Shown here: positions 56,502 through 64,000 of the stretch, in pieces | Position numbering within the stretch: the stretch's first letter is position 1 | Layout of the letters: each line of letters starts with the position of its first letter | Source of the DNA: Pseudomonas sp. GD03919 | Lineage (GTDB): Bacteria > Pseudomonadota > Gammaproteobacteria > Pseudomonadales > Pseudomonadaceae | Reading direction: 5' to 3' | Length of the DNA stretch: 64,000 nt | Assembly (NCBI RefSeq): GCF_029814935.1 | Contig: NZ_CP104582.1 | Coordinates: forward strand, 3,348,001-3,412,000 | Notes under the pieces: model-generated | Databases searched by the model: none | What the model saw: the letters and a program-made list of their open reading frames with translations, nothing else | Told to the model about the DNA's origin: nothing | Position numbers and translations under genes: made by a program

Positions 56502-56855
56502 TCAGTTGACGAACCAGCGACCGAATTTGTAAGTAGCCAAAACCGCGACAATTATGCCCATCCACTCGACCAGAGACGAACCACCGAAGTAATTGCTTAC
56601 CTTCATAAACACGCTCAACACCAGCGTAAACAGAATAATTGTCAGCGGAATGCTGAGTATCTTCATCAAGACACCGCCACGTAGTTGGCTTGAAGGCGTG
56701 TCTGAATCCCATTGCTCCGAGAGACAAAAAGGGCAGCAGTTGGATATTGGCTTTCCACCGCCGATACGCCAGCCGTAACCGCCGGAAAAGCTGCGACTGA
56801 AAATTACACGCGGCACCATTAGACGGTTACAGCGCCTGCACAATACTTGACTCAT
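56502..56855 (-). CDS. Small zinc-ribbon membrane protein, copy 1
   Basis: A 117-residue protein. N-terminal Cys pair CRRCNRLMVPR (about residues 6-9) and a second pair CCPFCLSEQW (about 40-44) probably form one zinc ribbon; then two membrane segments (IPLTIILFTLVLSVFMKVS and SLVEWMGIIVAVLATYKFG), ending in YKFGRWFVN. Strong AGGAGGAG before the ATG at 56855. A related but frameshifted gene is at 62606-62939. Function unknown; the pair brackets the 127-bp repeats and the three-gene operon. Confidence 0.7.
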   Translation of the reverse strand: MSQVLCRRCNRLMVPRVIFSRSFSGGYGWRIGGGKPISNCCPFCLSEQWDSDTPSSQLRGGVLMKILSIPLTIILFTLVLSVFMKVSNYFGGSSLVEWMGIIVAVLATYKFGRWFVN

Positions 56856-56966
56856 GGGAAAGCTCCTCCTACCTTGCTTTTGGTAAAGAAAGGCTACCAA
56901 TAAACAGATAAATCCCAAGACCTGTTCCACGAAACACGGCAATACGGCTTTAAAGCAAGGCGGACT

Positions 56967-57362
56967 TCATTCGCTTCGCGACACACGGCCCTCTTTCTCG
57001 CGCAGGTGCTCAAAGGTAATTCGATTTATCAAGCAATATTCAACCGGGTATCCGTTGATCTGCGTTCGGCGCAAACCATCAGCATCGATCAGTGAGCATG
57101 TTTCAACGTGGAATCGAAGCCATCCCGAGATGTACTTGGTGCTGACCAAACACACCACATCTCCAGAGATCGATATCCCCTGAATCTCAGCCCAGGTGTA
57201 AGTCACACCCTCACAGCTCAACCCCCAGTCTTTAACTTCAAGCAAGCGGTGCGCAGTAGTCGACCCAAACGGGACAGCCGTAAAAACACCATTGGGCAAA
57301 ACGGGGGGCCAGTATTCCCCCGGCCGTATCTCTCGAAATACCAACTCATGCCCTCTCTTCAA
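56967..57362 (-). CDS. Hypothetical protein of a three-gene coupled set
   Basis: A 131-residue soluble protein, not recognised: HELVFREIRPGEYWPPVLPN, then a beta-rich middle (GVTYTWAEIQGISISGDVVC) and an acidic/basic C-terminus. Visible features fit a small PH-like or regulatory fold, but no motif proves it. The start is uncertain: a TTG at 57362 would overlap the stop of the preceding small gene (57359-57523), giving the same tight coupling as between the two genes before it. Confidence 0.5.
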   Translation of the reverse strand: MKRGHELVFREIRPGEYWPPVLPNGVFTAVPFGSTTAHRLLEVKDWGLSCEGVTYTWAEIQGISISGDVVCLVSTKYISGWLRFHVETCSLIDADGLRRTQINGYPVEYCLINRITFEHLREKEGRVSRSE

Positions 57363-57523
57363 CGACCCGCAATCCAAACAAGAGCCTGCAGCGTTAAACG
57401 GTAAGCTCGAACGCCAAGGCCAACGGCACACACCAGGCCAATGACGCACATGCCTGCAAACACAACCTCATGCACCGCGCCCGTCCACGGCCCCATCTGA
57501 GGCAGCCAGCCAATCTCAATCAT
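57359..57523 (-). CDS. Small membrane protein (54 residues)
   Basis: A 54-residue protein, MIEIGWLPQMGPWTGAVHEV then VFAGMCVIGLVCAVGLGVRA, with one membrane segment (about residues 20-38) and a basic C-terminus. Its ATG overlaps the TGA of the upstream small gene (TGATG at 57525-57521), so it is translated by coupling. Not recognised. Two consecutive single-span small proteins recall filamentous phage gene sets or holin-like pairs, but there is no other support for that. Confidence 0.5.
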   Translation of the reverse strand: MIEIGWLPQMGPWTGAVHEVVFAGMCVIGLVCAVGLGVRAYRLTLQALVWIAGR

Positions 57524-57687
57524 CAACGACCACCCTTCGCCAGGCGTGCGTGAAGCTCTCTCACGCGAGAAAGATCCGCCCTGATGTCAGACACCACCCA
57601 GATCGAGCACTTCACCACCACCAGCGTCACGGCAAAACCTGCCAGCAGAGAACCTATCCCTCCGACCAGCAAATGTGCTGTACTCAT
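57523..57687 (-). CDS. Small membrane protein (54 residues)
   Basis: A 54-residue protein, MSTAHLLVGGIGSLLAGFAV then TLVVVKCSIWVVSDIRADLS, with a membrane segment (about residues 5-31) and a charged C-terminal helix. Good ribosome-binding site (GGAGGG) before the ATG at 57687. First of a coupled three-gene set on the minus strand. Function unknown. Confidence 0.55.
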   Translation of the reverse strand: MSTAHLLVGGIGSLLAGFAVTLVVVKCSIWVVSDIRADLSRVRELHARLAKGGR

Positions 57688-57910
57688 CGAACCCTCCTTG
57701 CTTGCCTTTGCGACCACGCAAACATCCTCCCCCGGCAAGCAAAAACCCCAAGCCTCAGATTCACCATCGAGGCACCACCCCGAAAAGCATCACTACGCGG
57801 TGCGACACGGGCTAGGCCTCAAAAAACGCCGTTTTCTTATGTTTATATGCGACAAGGTGGCCCTAAATCGTGCAACGGGTTTTTTCCGGTTTCTGCGTCA
57901 GAATGAAAAA

Positions 57911-58300
57911 CCTGACCGGAAAATGCCCTGGAGGCCGCGTATTTGCTGTTTCCGGTCATTTTCCGTTTTCAGAAAAAGGCCGCAAAAACGAGCTGCAAGC
58001 TGCTGGCACCGGAAAATCCACCGGAAAAAATCAAAAACCTGACCGGAAAATGCCCTGCAGCCCACGTATTTACTGTTTCCGGTCATTTTCCGGTCTCAGA
58101 AAAAGGCCGGAAAATCCGGGCAGTGGCTGCAGAAACCGGAAAATCCACCGGAAAATCCCAAAAACCTGACCGAAAAATGCCCTGCAGCCCGCGTATTTGC
58201 TGTTTCCGGTGGATTTTCCGTTGCTGGAAATGGCCTCAAAAACAGCAATGTGACCACAGAGACCGGAAAAAACGGAAAACCTGACCGAAAACTCCCTGCA
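57911..58300. repeat. 127-bp tandem repeats with internal inverted CCGGAAAA motifs
   Basis: The motif CCTGACCGGAAAATGCCCTG recurs at 57911, 58038, 58165 and (diverged) 58280, i.e. at intervals of 127, 127 and 115 bases. Each full unit goes on with GCGTATTTGCTGTTTCCGGT and later ACCGGAAAATCCACCGGAAA, so CCGGAAAA occurs in both orientations within every unit and allows large hairpins. 127 is not a multiple of 3, arguing against a protein repeat. No known family recognised. Confidence 0.8.
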
Positions 58301-59119
58301 TACCAGGCCATTACTGAGCCCGGTATTTTCCTGATCAATATTACGTGATTCTATTTCTCTATCCTGACTCTCAAACCGGAAAGTCACTCAGATCACATCT
58401 AAAATCACCCATAAAGTCACACGATTGTCTTTACTGACTCCAGCCGTCCTAATTATTCCACTCGAGACATAAACTTCAGACTAAAATATTAATAACACAA
58501 ACACTAACTACACCTATGAGACAGCCAAATTAGCCCCCCCCCCTGAAAAGCATCCAAACCACTTCTCGACAAATGCCTCATGCATCAGCACCATATTTCC
58601 AACCCAAACAACCTGCAACACTGCAACACTGCAACCAATAACATCTACCACAAAGACAAAACTCTCAGTACAGCGTAAGTAAGCTGCATAGCTTTTGCTC
58701 ACCCCTAGGATAATCTGAAGCAGGGCATAAATTCGAATCTTGCACTTTGTTTTAGAAGCCGCCGCTCATAAATTTACTCTTACATGTGTAAAGTAGGATC
58801 ACAATCATCTAGATGATTCGCACTATTATGCTCAGATAGCTTCTCGAAGCCTGTTGTCCAGCAGCCGAGGTAGAATCACCTGATTCGCAAAGTGTCTAAA
58901 TCGCAAAAATATCGCTATAGCCGGGTGATATAAGTAAACTCGTAAACTCCGCTTCCTCACCCATTTCTGCCTCGCCTGACCTTCGCTCGACGACTTTTCA
59001 TACAGAACCTAACAACAACGCTCAGTACCTACGAGATCTGTCCCTAACTGAAAGCACAGAGCCACGCCTGTTAGGAATCAGATAGTCATTCCAAAAACAG
59101 GCCAACAGTAGCCTCCAGC
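58301..59119. other. AT-rich non-coding region
   Basis: About 800 bases with much lower GC than the rest of the window and no convincing gene; a run of nine to ten C occurs near 58535. It separates the 127-bp repeats from an inverted repeat and a truncated integrase. The base composition suggests foreign DNA or an origin/regulatory region. I see no tRNA or known RNA in it. Confidence 0.5.
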
Positions 59120-59157
59120 CATTAATTAACGATAAAAACCGTTATCGTTAATTAATG
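59120..59157. repeat. 16-bp perfect inverted repeat, 6-base spacer
   Basis: CATTAATTAACGATAA (59120-59135) and TTATCGTTAATTAATG (59142-59157) around AAACCG. The shape, with paired arms of 11-16 bases around a 6-base centre, is that of a tyrosine-recombinase core site. It lies 205 bases before a truncated integrase gene, so it may be its attachment core or a scar. It does not match the Pseudomonas dif consensus. Confidence 0.7.
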
Positions 59158-59362
59158 ATGCGTCGGGGAAATCCGAGCAACCTACCCCCATCCAGGGGAT
59201 GCGCTGCACTTCCCCAGTCCTTTGGCGCTGCAGCATTTCAGGCGATCTCGCGTGGATCGCGGCAACCAACCGGCGTTTGTGTTTTCGCCCGGAGGTGACA
59301 GAAGTGATTGAACGACAAGCAAATACCAGTGCTTCCTCATCACCGACTGAAGGCTTTCCAAA

Positions 59363-59527
59363 ATGAATAATCTGCTCACCACTCCCGAGCATGCCTCAGG
59401 TGCTGCACTCGCCGAGCGCCGGCTGACTGCTTCCGAGTTTCAGAAGTTGACCAAGGTTCCGGCTGCGGTCGAGTGGTTTGCTAACCTGGATAACCCGCGC
59501 ACACGCCGCGCTTACCAGGGCGATGTG
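59363..59527 (+). pseudogene. Tyrosine recombinase, N-terminal fragment
   Basis: 55 codons of the SAM-like core-binding start of an integrase: ATG at 59363, LTASEFQKLTKVPAAVEWFA, then NLDNPRTRRAYQGDV, where similarity ends. The catalytic domain is absent; the frame then runs 23 unrelated codons to 59599. The pattern NPxTRRAYxxDV is typical of XerC/D-like integrases. It lies immediately upstream of the three-gene operon, as if that operon replaced the rest of a mobile element. Confidence 0.75.
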
Positions 59528-59690
59528 CCTTCCTATGGTTGCCCATGTAAAACGGCAACAGGCCCTAGCGCCAACGGCGAACAGGTAATCATCTTGTAAT
59601 CGGCTTATCCACCGTCGCCACTGCGCTATTATAGGTGCCAGTACGGTGCCAGCACCGCTTTGACAAAAACATTAAAGAGCCCAAGGAATC

Positions 59691-60668
59691 ATGGCCGAGA
59701 CGATAAACATCGCGAAGATGGCGGAGAAGCTATCGAAGGGAATTTTCAACGAGTTTCTCTGGGGGCGCATGGAGCACACCAACATCAACTGGCCGTGCGA
59801 GCACCAAGAGGCGCACGAGGTGAAGACCCACCCCTCCGATGTCGTCTTCTGGTATGACGAGCCGTATTCGCAGTCTCGCACCTACGTGAACTGCGACCTC
59901 AAGAGCTACGCGAAGGGCACCATCAAAACCCAGGCCATCCGGGAGGCAATCGAGAGCCTAGCCATGAGCCTGCGGTGCGCCGAGATCAGCCAGAATTTCA
60001 GCGACGCCTACATCCATCCGGATGTGTCAGCGAACATCCAGGGACTTCTTTTCGTCTACAACCATGATAACGAGTATGACAAGGACTTCGCCAAGATCCT
60101 TGAAAAGGTGAAATGTGACGACTTGGACATCCCAAAGGGCTCCAAGATCGTTGTGATGGGCCCTGAGGATATTTACTGGCTGAACAACGTTCACCACGAG
60201 ATCATCCACTTGCGCGGCGGCATCGGTCTACTACCAGAGCGGGATTACTGCAAGTTCTACTACCCCCATCTGGTTCGCAAGAAGAACGTCCAGCTCGAAC
60301 ATGCCAAAGCTGCGACGCTAGATATGCTGACCGCGCCTTGGATCATTTTGTCCTACGTGAACCCCAAAAAGGGGAGCAAGCAAGGCTTCGTGATCTTCAT
60401 GCGTAAGCGAGGAATCACGACCGATGAGTTTCTTTACCTCATTGAGTACCTGATGCACTACCAAGTAATCAAGGCCGAAACAGAAGTCACGATCCGCCTG
60501 GTTGACCCACACCAAAACGCTTCTGCTAATTTCGCCAAGGCAAAAGACCAGTACATAACTGACTATCAAGGCGGGGACGATCTCCGGCAGATTCTGGATG
60601 CCATTGACTTCGGCAAACTTGAACACGTACGCACCACCTTCTGTGAACTGGAGCTGTCCCGCCAATGA
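59691..60668 (+). CDS. Uncharacterised protein, possible PD-(D/E)xK nuclease; gene 1 of three-gene operon
   Basis: A 325-residue soluble protein, not recognised. Residues 50-95 have the pattern of a PD-(D/E)xK nuclease core: acidic residues at 50, 56 and 57, a strand with Asp69-Leu70-Lys71 (YVNCDLKSYAKG), then a helix TQAIREAIESLAMSLR. The rest alternates strands and helices (GLLFVYNHDNEYD, KIVVMGPEDIYWLNN, WIILSYVNPKKGSKQGFVIF). No signal or membrane segment. The ATG at 59691 follows AAGGA; a -10-like TATTAT is at 59627-59632. The stop overlaps gene 2 (ATGA). A defence nuclease is the working idea; the nuclease call is inference from a short motif. Confidence 0.6.
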   Translation: MAETINIAKMAEKLSKGIFNEFLWGRMEHTNINWPCEHQEAHEVKTHPSDVVFWYDEPYSQSRTYVNCDLKSYAKGTIKTQAIREAIESLAMSLRCAEISQNFSDAYIHPDVSANIQGLLFVYNHDNEYDKDFAKILEKVKCDDLDIPKGSKIVVMGPEDIYWLNNVHHEIIHLRGGIGLLPERDYCKFYYPHLVRKKNVQLEHAKAATLDMLTAPWIILSYVNPKKGSKQGFVIFMRKRGITTDEFLYLIEYLMHYQVIKAETEVTIRLVDPHQNASANFAKAKDQYITDYQGGDDLRQILDAIDFGKLEHVRTTFCELELSRQ

Positions 60669-61792
60669 TCAATAATGCGCTTCAGTACTGTGCGACGGAC
60701 AAGGAAATTCACGACGCGTTGATGTCGGCCAAGCAGAAAATCAACGAAAAGGTTCTGCTTGAACTGGCAAAGGACAGGGGGATTTTCTACTCCGCCAAGG
60801 ACAGCCGGGATGACCTGGTCAGTGCCATCTCTCTCCTCCCCCACGACTATCATGATCTGAACACCCTATTGGAACAGCGGGAGCACTCGGGCCGACAGGA
60901 AAAGCTCACCTCGGTGACGCTGCCAACCGCTCTAACCGTGGAAGGAATCCGGGAAGTGCTCCGGGAATACATTGAGGAGTCTCCCGAGGATGAGAAGGTC
61001 ACTCAACAGATAAAGGACGGCAACCAAGTCGTCGCCAATATTAAGTACTCCGACGTCGACTACGGCAAAACACGGCTCGTCCAGCGCACACCCAAAGAGG
61101 CCTCGATCGAGTTTCACGTCTCTGCGGGCAAGACGGTCATTCGGATGCCTGCCAACGATCGTGTGAAAACCATCTACACCAAGCTCAAGGAGAAGCTGGA
61201 TACCAAGGCCAAAGCTGAAATCCCCGCAATCCGCATCGAGCTCGGCGAGTTCCAGTCACCTGCCCTGCGCACAGAGTTCTTTACATCCCTGATCAGCAAT
61301 CTCACGGGCTTCTCATTGAAGAACGTAACCAGCGTGAAGGTGGAGCGCTTGCCCCAGGAACCTGAGGAGGACGAGCTCGACCTAGATGATGACCAAGAAG
61401 CTGAGGTGGCCAAAGACGAGGCATTGGCGCTGGTCAAGAACGTAGCGCTGAAAGGCGAGACGCTGCTAGCGTCCGAGGAGTACCAGAGCCTGACCAAGAA
61501 GGGTTTCTTTATCACCTCGATTATCTGGCGCTCTGTACTGCATAAGGCCCCACAACCAATGGTTGAATTTGAGGCCGCGTTTGAGGAGCCGATGCAAGGG
61601 AAAGGTTTCAAGTACTTCGTCCGAGGTGCCTACCGGCTGGTAGAACTCGAGTACACCAAGACGATCCGACCGGTCACCGCCGGAGACAAAGAAACTTATC
61701 TGGGCATCATCGAAGAAACCGCTGCGAAGGTCATCAAGGAACTCAGAGCACAGGCTCAAGCAGACGCTGAAACGCAAGGAGAGCCAGCATGA
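60665..61792 (+). CDS. Uncharacterised protein, gene 2 of three-gene operon
   Basis: A 375-residue soluble protein, not recognised. The N-terminus has a SAP-like helical stretch (EKVLLELAKDRGIFYSAKDS then RDDLVSAISLL) that could bind nucleic acid. The middle (about residues 85-240) is strand-rich; an acidic linker follows (EPEEDELDLDDDQEAEVAKD, about 235-255), and a C-terminal part again strand-rich (GFFITSIIWRSVLHKAPQPM). It overlaps genes 1 and 3 by 4 bases each. Probably the sensor or partner of the gene-1 product (inference). Confidence 0.6.
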   Translation: MINNALQYCATDKEIHDALMSAKQKINEKVLLELAKDRGIFYSAKDSRDDLVSAISLLPHDYHDLNTLLEQREHSGRQEKLTSVTLPTALTVEGIREVLREYIEESPEDEKVTQQIKDGNQVVANIKYSDVDYGKTRLVQRTPKEASIEFHVSAGKTVIRMPANDRVKTIYTKLKEKLDTKAKAEIPAIRIELGEFQSPALRTEFFTSLISNLTGFSLKNVTSVKVERLPQEPEEDELDLDDDQEAEVAKDEALALVKNVALKGETLLASEEYQSLTKKGFFITSIIWRSVLHKAPQPMVEFEAAFEEPMQGKGFKYFVRGAYRLVELEYTKTIRPVTAGDKETYLGIIEETAAKVIKELRAQAQADAETQGEPA

Positions 61793-62469
61793 ACAGGGTG
61801 AGGTGGCTGAATGCCCAATGGCCTTCATCGATTCGATCGGTAGGGAAGAGGCTCATCGACATGCCATTCACGGAGGAGAGAATGGATGGCTTCGCTATCG
61901 AGCGAATCAGGGATGACTTCATAGAGGGGCGTTACATCGAAAAGTACAGTTACCAAGAGGTGATATCGACCCCTTTTGGGAGTGAGGAGGTGCTTGATCG
62001 AATAGGGTATCGGACGACGGAGTTCACGCTTTTCGACTCCCCTCCCCACATTGAGCTCAGAAATTACCAGCGCAGTCTCAAGGAACTGATCAGCCGCTTA
62101 CTTGAAGCCTGCAATTTCAATCTGGTAGTGACGCCTCCTTCGGTAAACCTGATCGAGTGGGTCTCGGCTCTGCAGGACGCGGTAGATCAGACAGTCACCG
62201 TCGACTCGCTCCAAGTCTCCGGTGTCGAAATAGATGAAGGGGTGACAGGGAAAATTTTGCTCAAAGGGGTAAAAGATGTACGCGATGCCACCGATGTTCT
62301 TCTGGCCGGCCGCAAACATGTGCTAGAAAAAGTCCAAGTAAAATTTTCGGACTTTAACAAAACCGTTGCCATCCAGCTGTCCAACAAAGGCACCGCGAAG
62401 CTACCTGCAGTGCTACCGAGCGATCTTCTACGTCATCTACGAGCGTCCTTTCCTCGCAACATCAGTTGA
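61789..62469 (+). CDS. Uncharacterised protein, gene 3 of three-gene operon
   Basis: A 226-residue soluble protein, not recognised. The N-terminal half is basic then mixed (LIDMPFTEERMDGFAIERIR ... TEFTLFDSPPHIELRNYQRS); the C-terminal half has regular strands (TVDSLQVSGVEIDEGVTGKI, then KVQVKFSDFNKTVAIQLSNK). It shares general style with the strand-rich part of gene 2 but no clear motif. The ATG at 61789 overlaps the gene-2 stop, so all three proteins are made together. It is followed by a dispersed-repeat copy, marking the end of the cassette. Confidence 0.6.
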   Translation: MNRVRWLNAQWPSSIRSVGKRLIDMPFTEERMDGFAIERIRDDFIEGRYIEKYSYQEVISTPFGSEEVLDRIGYRTTEFTLFDSPPHIELRNYQRSLKELISRLLEACNFNLVVTPPSVNLIEWVSALQDAVDQTVTVDSLQVSGVEIDEGVTGKILLKGVKDVRDATDVLLAGRKHVLEKVQVKFSDFNKTVAIQLSNKGTAKLPAVLPSDLLRHLRASFPRNIS

Positions 62470-62562
62470 GTAGTCGCCAGATATCGCTATAGGAAGAGGG
62501 ATACCGGCCCGCTAGAGCATAAATTGCAGTCCAGCAAACCTACGCAAGTAGTCGAGGACTTC

Positions 62563-62580
62563 TTTTGGCCGGTTCCTACC
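62563..62580 (+). repeat. Degenerate copy of the CTGCTTTTGGCCGG dispersed repeat
   Basis: CTTTTGGCCGGTTCCTAC at 62563-62580 keeps the core of the repeats near 17991, 20814, 34746 and 44307. It lies about 95 bases after the three-gene operon. Confidence 0.5.
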
Positions 62581-62605
62581 TAGCGTTCTGAGCGGGAGTG
62601 ATTAT

Positions 62606-62939
62606 TCAGAAATCTACAAACCAGTTGTAGAAGCGATACCCCGCAAGAACTGACACCGCGCATGTAGTTAGGCTCAATAAAGGCCATTGCCCTTCAACGC
62701 CCAGCCACCACTGCACTTTGAATAGAAACGCTCCCATCAACACACAGGCCAGAATACCTAGAGCCAGGCCAACCAACGCAAACAACCGAGCCCCTAATCC
62801 TGGATTTGCTCCGTGCCAGTTCTCACTCAGGCAAAAGGGGCAATGATTAATGATTCGACGAAGGCGAATAGCCCCAGAAACCACGGCTATATGTCGTTCT
62901 CGGAACCATCGCTTTGCCACAGTTGTGACATGGAACCAT
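62606..62939 (-). pseudogene. Small zinc-ribbon membrane protein, copy 2, frameshifted
   Basis: Related to the gene at 56502-56855. From an ATG at 62939 (behind TGAGG) the frame reads MVPCHNCGKAMVPRTTYSRG then FWGY, matching CRRCNRLMVPRVIFSRSFSG of copy 1; after about 24 codons it must shift by one base (near 62870, in a TGGGG stretch) to continue RLRRIINHCPFCLSENW, two membrane segments (ALVGLALGILACVLMGAFLF; LLSLTTCAVSVLAGYRFY) and the end YNWFVDF. Either a recent frameshift or a sequencing error. The plain open frame starting at 62920 would lack the first Cys pair. Confidence 0.7.
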
Positions 62940-63121
62940 CGAGTGCCTCATACCGCACCTCAGCTGAGATCGCCCTAGCAGCCTGTTGAATTTCGCCGCG
63001 ATGATTACGTCCACTGCTTCTGGCAGCAGCGGTCGCGCTCGTTTACTTCCCGTTTAGGGCGCCAATCGATGGAAATAGCCCGATTTGGCGTGCTCCAGGC
63101 GCACCTTCCCCGTCAACGCGC

Positions 63122-64000
63122 TCATGCCATTGAGCCTGTAGCCAGCAGCTTCGGCAGGCGCACCAGGTTGCTTGCCGCCATGGCCAGCTGGAACAGCGCG
63201 TCGACACGCTCAAGTCCGCGTTGCTTCACCTGGCGCAGCCCGGCCGCCGCCTTGAGCCAGCCGAAGTGGGTTTCGATCCAGGCGCGAATCTTCAGGCTCA
63301 GACCATAGCCGGCGTGGCGCGTGGTACGGCCATCGATGGCGCTGCGCCGACCATTGGTGTTCTGCGCAACATGGGGTGTCACGCCGAGGGCACGACAGGC
63401 GGCCACGAAGTCTGCCGTGTCGTAAGCCTTGTCCGCAGCCAAGGTGCGTCGACGGCGACCACCCAGCTTGCTCAGCATCGCCAGCGCGGCTTCGCGTTCG
63501 CCATGGCCACCGGCCAGAGTCACATGAGCACTGCGCACCAGGCCACTGCGGTGTTCCATCAGCACATGCCCCATGTAACTCAGCTGCGCGCCGGTGTTGT
63601 GGCTCTTTCGGTACAGCCGGGCATCCAGATCGCTGGTCGAGGCGTGGGTGTCGTTGCTGCGCTTGTGCCCCTTGAAGTCCGGCGGGGCATTGCGCGGGCC
63701 GGGGCCCGGGTCGTCTGGCGTATCGTCCTTGGGACGGAAACTCTTCTGAGAGGCCCAGGCTTGCAGCAATGTGCCGTCGACCGAGAAGTGCTCATCCGAG
63801 ATCAGCCCCTGCTTCTCCGCCAGGCGTACCACCTCGCTCAGAAACTCGGCGGCCACTGCCTGGGCATTGAGGCGGTCACGATTCTTCGAGAAGACCGAGT
63901 GATCCCACACCGGATCATCAATAGCCAGGTCGCCGAACCAGCGGAACAGCAGGTTGTAGCCCAGCTGTTCCATCAGCATCCGCTCGCTGCGCAGCGAGTA
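63122..64000 (-). CDS. IS5-family transposase, N-terminus beyond window
   Basis: At least 292 codons of a DDE transposase. It enters from the right edge as YSLRSERMLMEQLGYNLLFR, a typical internal block. Catalytic Asp in HFSVDGTLLQAWAS, a second Asp in RTLAADKAYDTADF, Glu in IETHFGWLKAAAGLRQVKQR. It ends with LLATGSMA at 63122. No frameshift in the visible part, so the IS may be intact. Its left terminus lies somewhere between 62980 and 63121; I could not fix the inverted repeat. Confidence 0.88.
   Translation of the reverse strand, partial: YSLRSERMLMEQLGYNLLFRWFGDLAIDDPVWDHSVFSKNRDRLNAQAVAAEFLSEVVRLAEKQGLISDEHFSVDGTLLQAWASQKSFRPKDDTPDDPGPGPRNAPPDFKGHKRSNDTHASTSDLDARLYRKSHNTGAQLSYMGHVLMEHRSGLVRSAHVTLAGGHGEREAALAMLSKLGGRRRRTLAADKAYDTADFVAACRALGVTPHVAQNTNGRRSAIDGRTTRHAGYGLSLKIRAWIETHFGWLKAAAGLRQVKQRGLERVDALFQLAMAASNLVRLPKLLATGSMA

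Noticed and set aside
57584..58284. Open frames across the 127-bp repeats
   Set aside because: The repeat period is not a multiple of 3, frames differ from unit to unit and no ribosome-binding sites are seen.
57911..58300. CRISPR array
   Set aside because: The period is 127 bases, the whole unit is conserved with no unique spacers, and no cas genes are nearby.
58514..58702. 62-codon open frame on the minus strand
   Set aside because: Lies in an AT-rich region, weak start, no homology recognised; could be real but unsupported.
59120..59157. Chromosomal dif site
   Set aside because: The inverted repeat does not match the XerCD dif consensus and has 16-base perfect arms, unlike dif.

Overview
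The window is high-GC gammaproteobacterial DNA that reads as a Pseudomonas chromosome, probably from the mendocina/stutzeri/pseudoalcaligenes side of the genus (inference). Grounds are the DUF6482 protein, an FeS-type photolyase, a Pseudomonas-like tmRNA, an SdsA-type alkyl sulfatase, an AsrA-type Lon protease and dense, strongly codon-biased genes. There is a core-like segment (1-13168) and a mosaic accessory segment (13169-64000).

Core-like segment. A minus-strand operon holds DUF6482, a GIY-YIG/exonuclease fusion and a photolyase-related protein; the genes overlap by 4 bases and sit behind a promoter with repeated TGTACA/TATACA boxes that looks like a light-response operator. Then come a UPF0114 membrane protein, a Lon-family protease, an MgtE-like Mg transporter, a DksA/TraR zinc-finger protein, a DUF4105 protein, a small exported protein, a large hybrid sensor kinase and the tmRNA gene ssrA.

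Accessory segment. The 3' end of ssrA is the apparent attachment site of a genomic island: a P4-type tyrosine integrase, an AlpA-like regulator and a winged-helix protein follow directly. After a graveyard of three IS fragments come an orphan zinc-ribbon gene, a metal cluster (HupE, His-rich protein, membrane anchor, divergent CsoR/RcnR-type repressor with its palindromic operator), a secreted endonuclease I and a LexA-controlled umuDC operon.

umuC is cut exactly between the codons for its two adjacent catalytic acidic residues by a 21.1-kb element (23429-44542) bounded by ATCGAT. Its left end carries three large overlapping tyrosine recombinases plus a small coiled-coil protein. An IS21-family element has landed in the second recombinase just before its catalytic tyrosine. 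Cargo is a zinc-hook ATPase resembling RloC anticodon nucleases and a probable alkyl-sulfate (SDS-type) utilisation module: DUF1254, AraC, DUF1302, DUF1329, LysR, SdsA. Removing the element would restore umuC in frame.

To the right lie small unknown genes, a type I restriction-modification operon that also carries an Abi/HEPN gene, a RhuM-Fic gene and an mrr stub, a block of small membrane-protein genes, a roughly 1.6-kb non-coding region with 127-bp tandem repeats, a truncated integrase beside a 16-bp inverted repeat, and a tight three-gene operon (59691-62469) of unknown function that begins with a possible PD-(D/E)xK nuclease. That operon is the best candidate here for an undescribed defence system. 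The window ends inside an IS5-family transposase.
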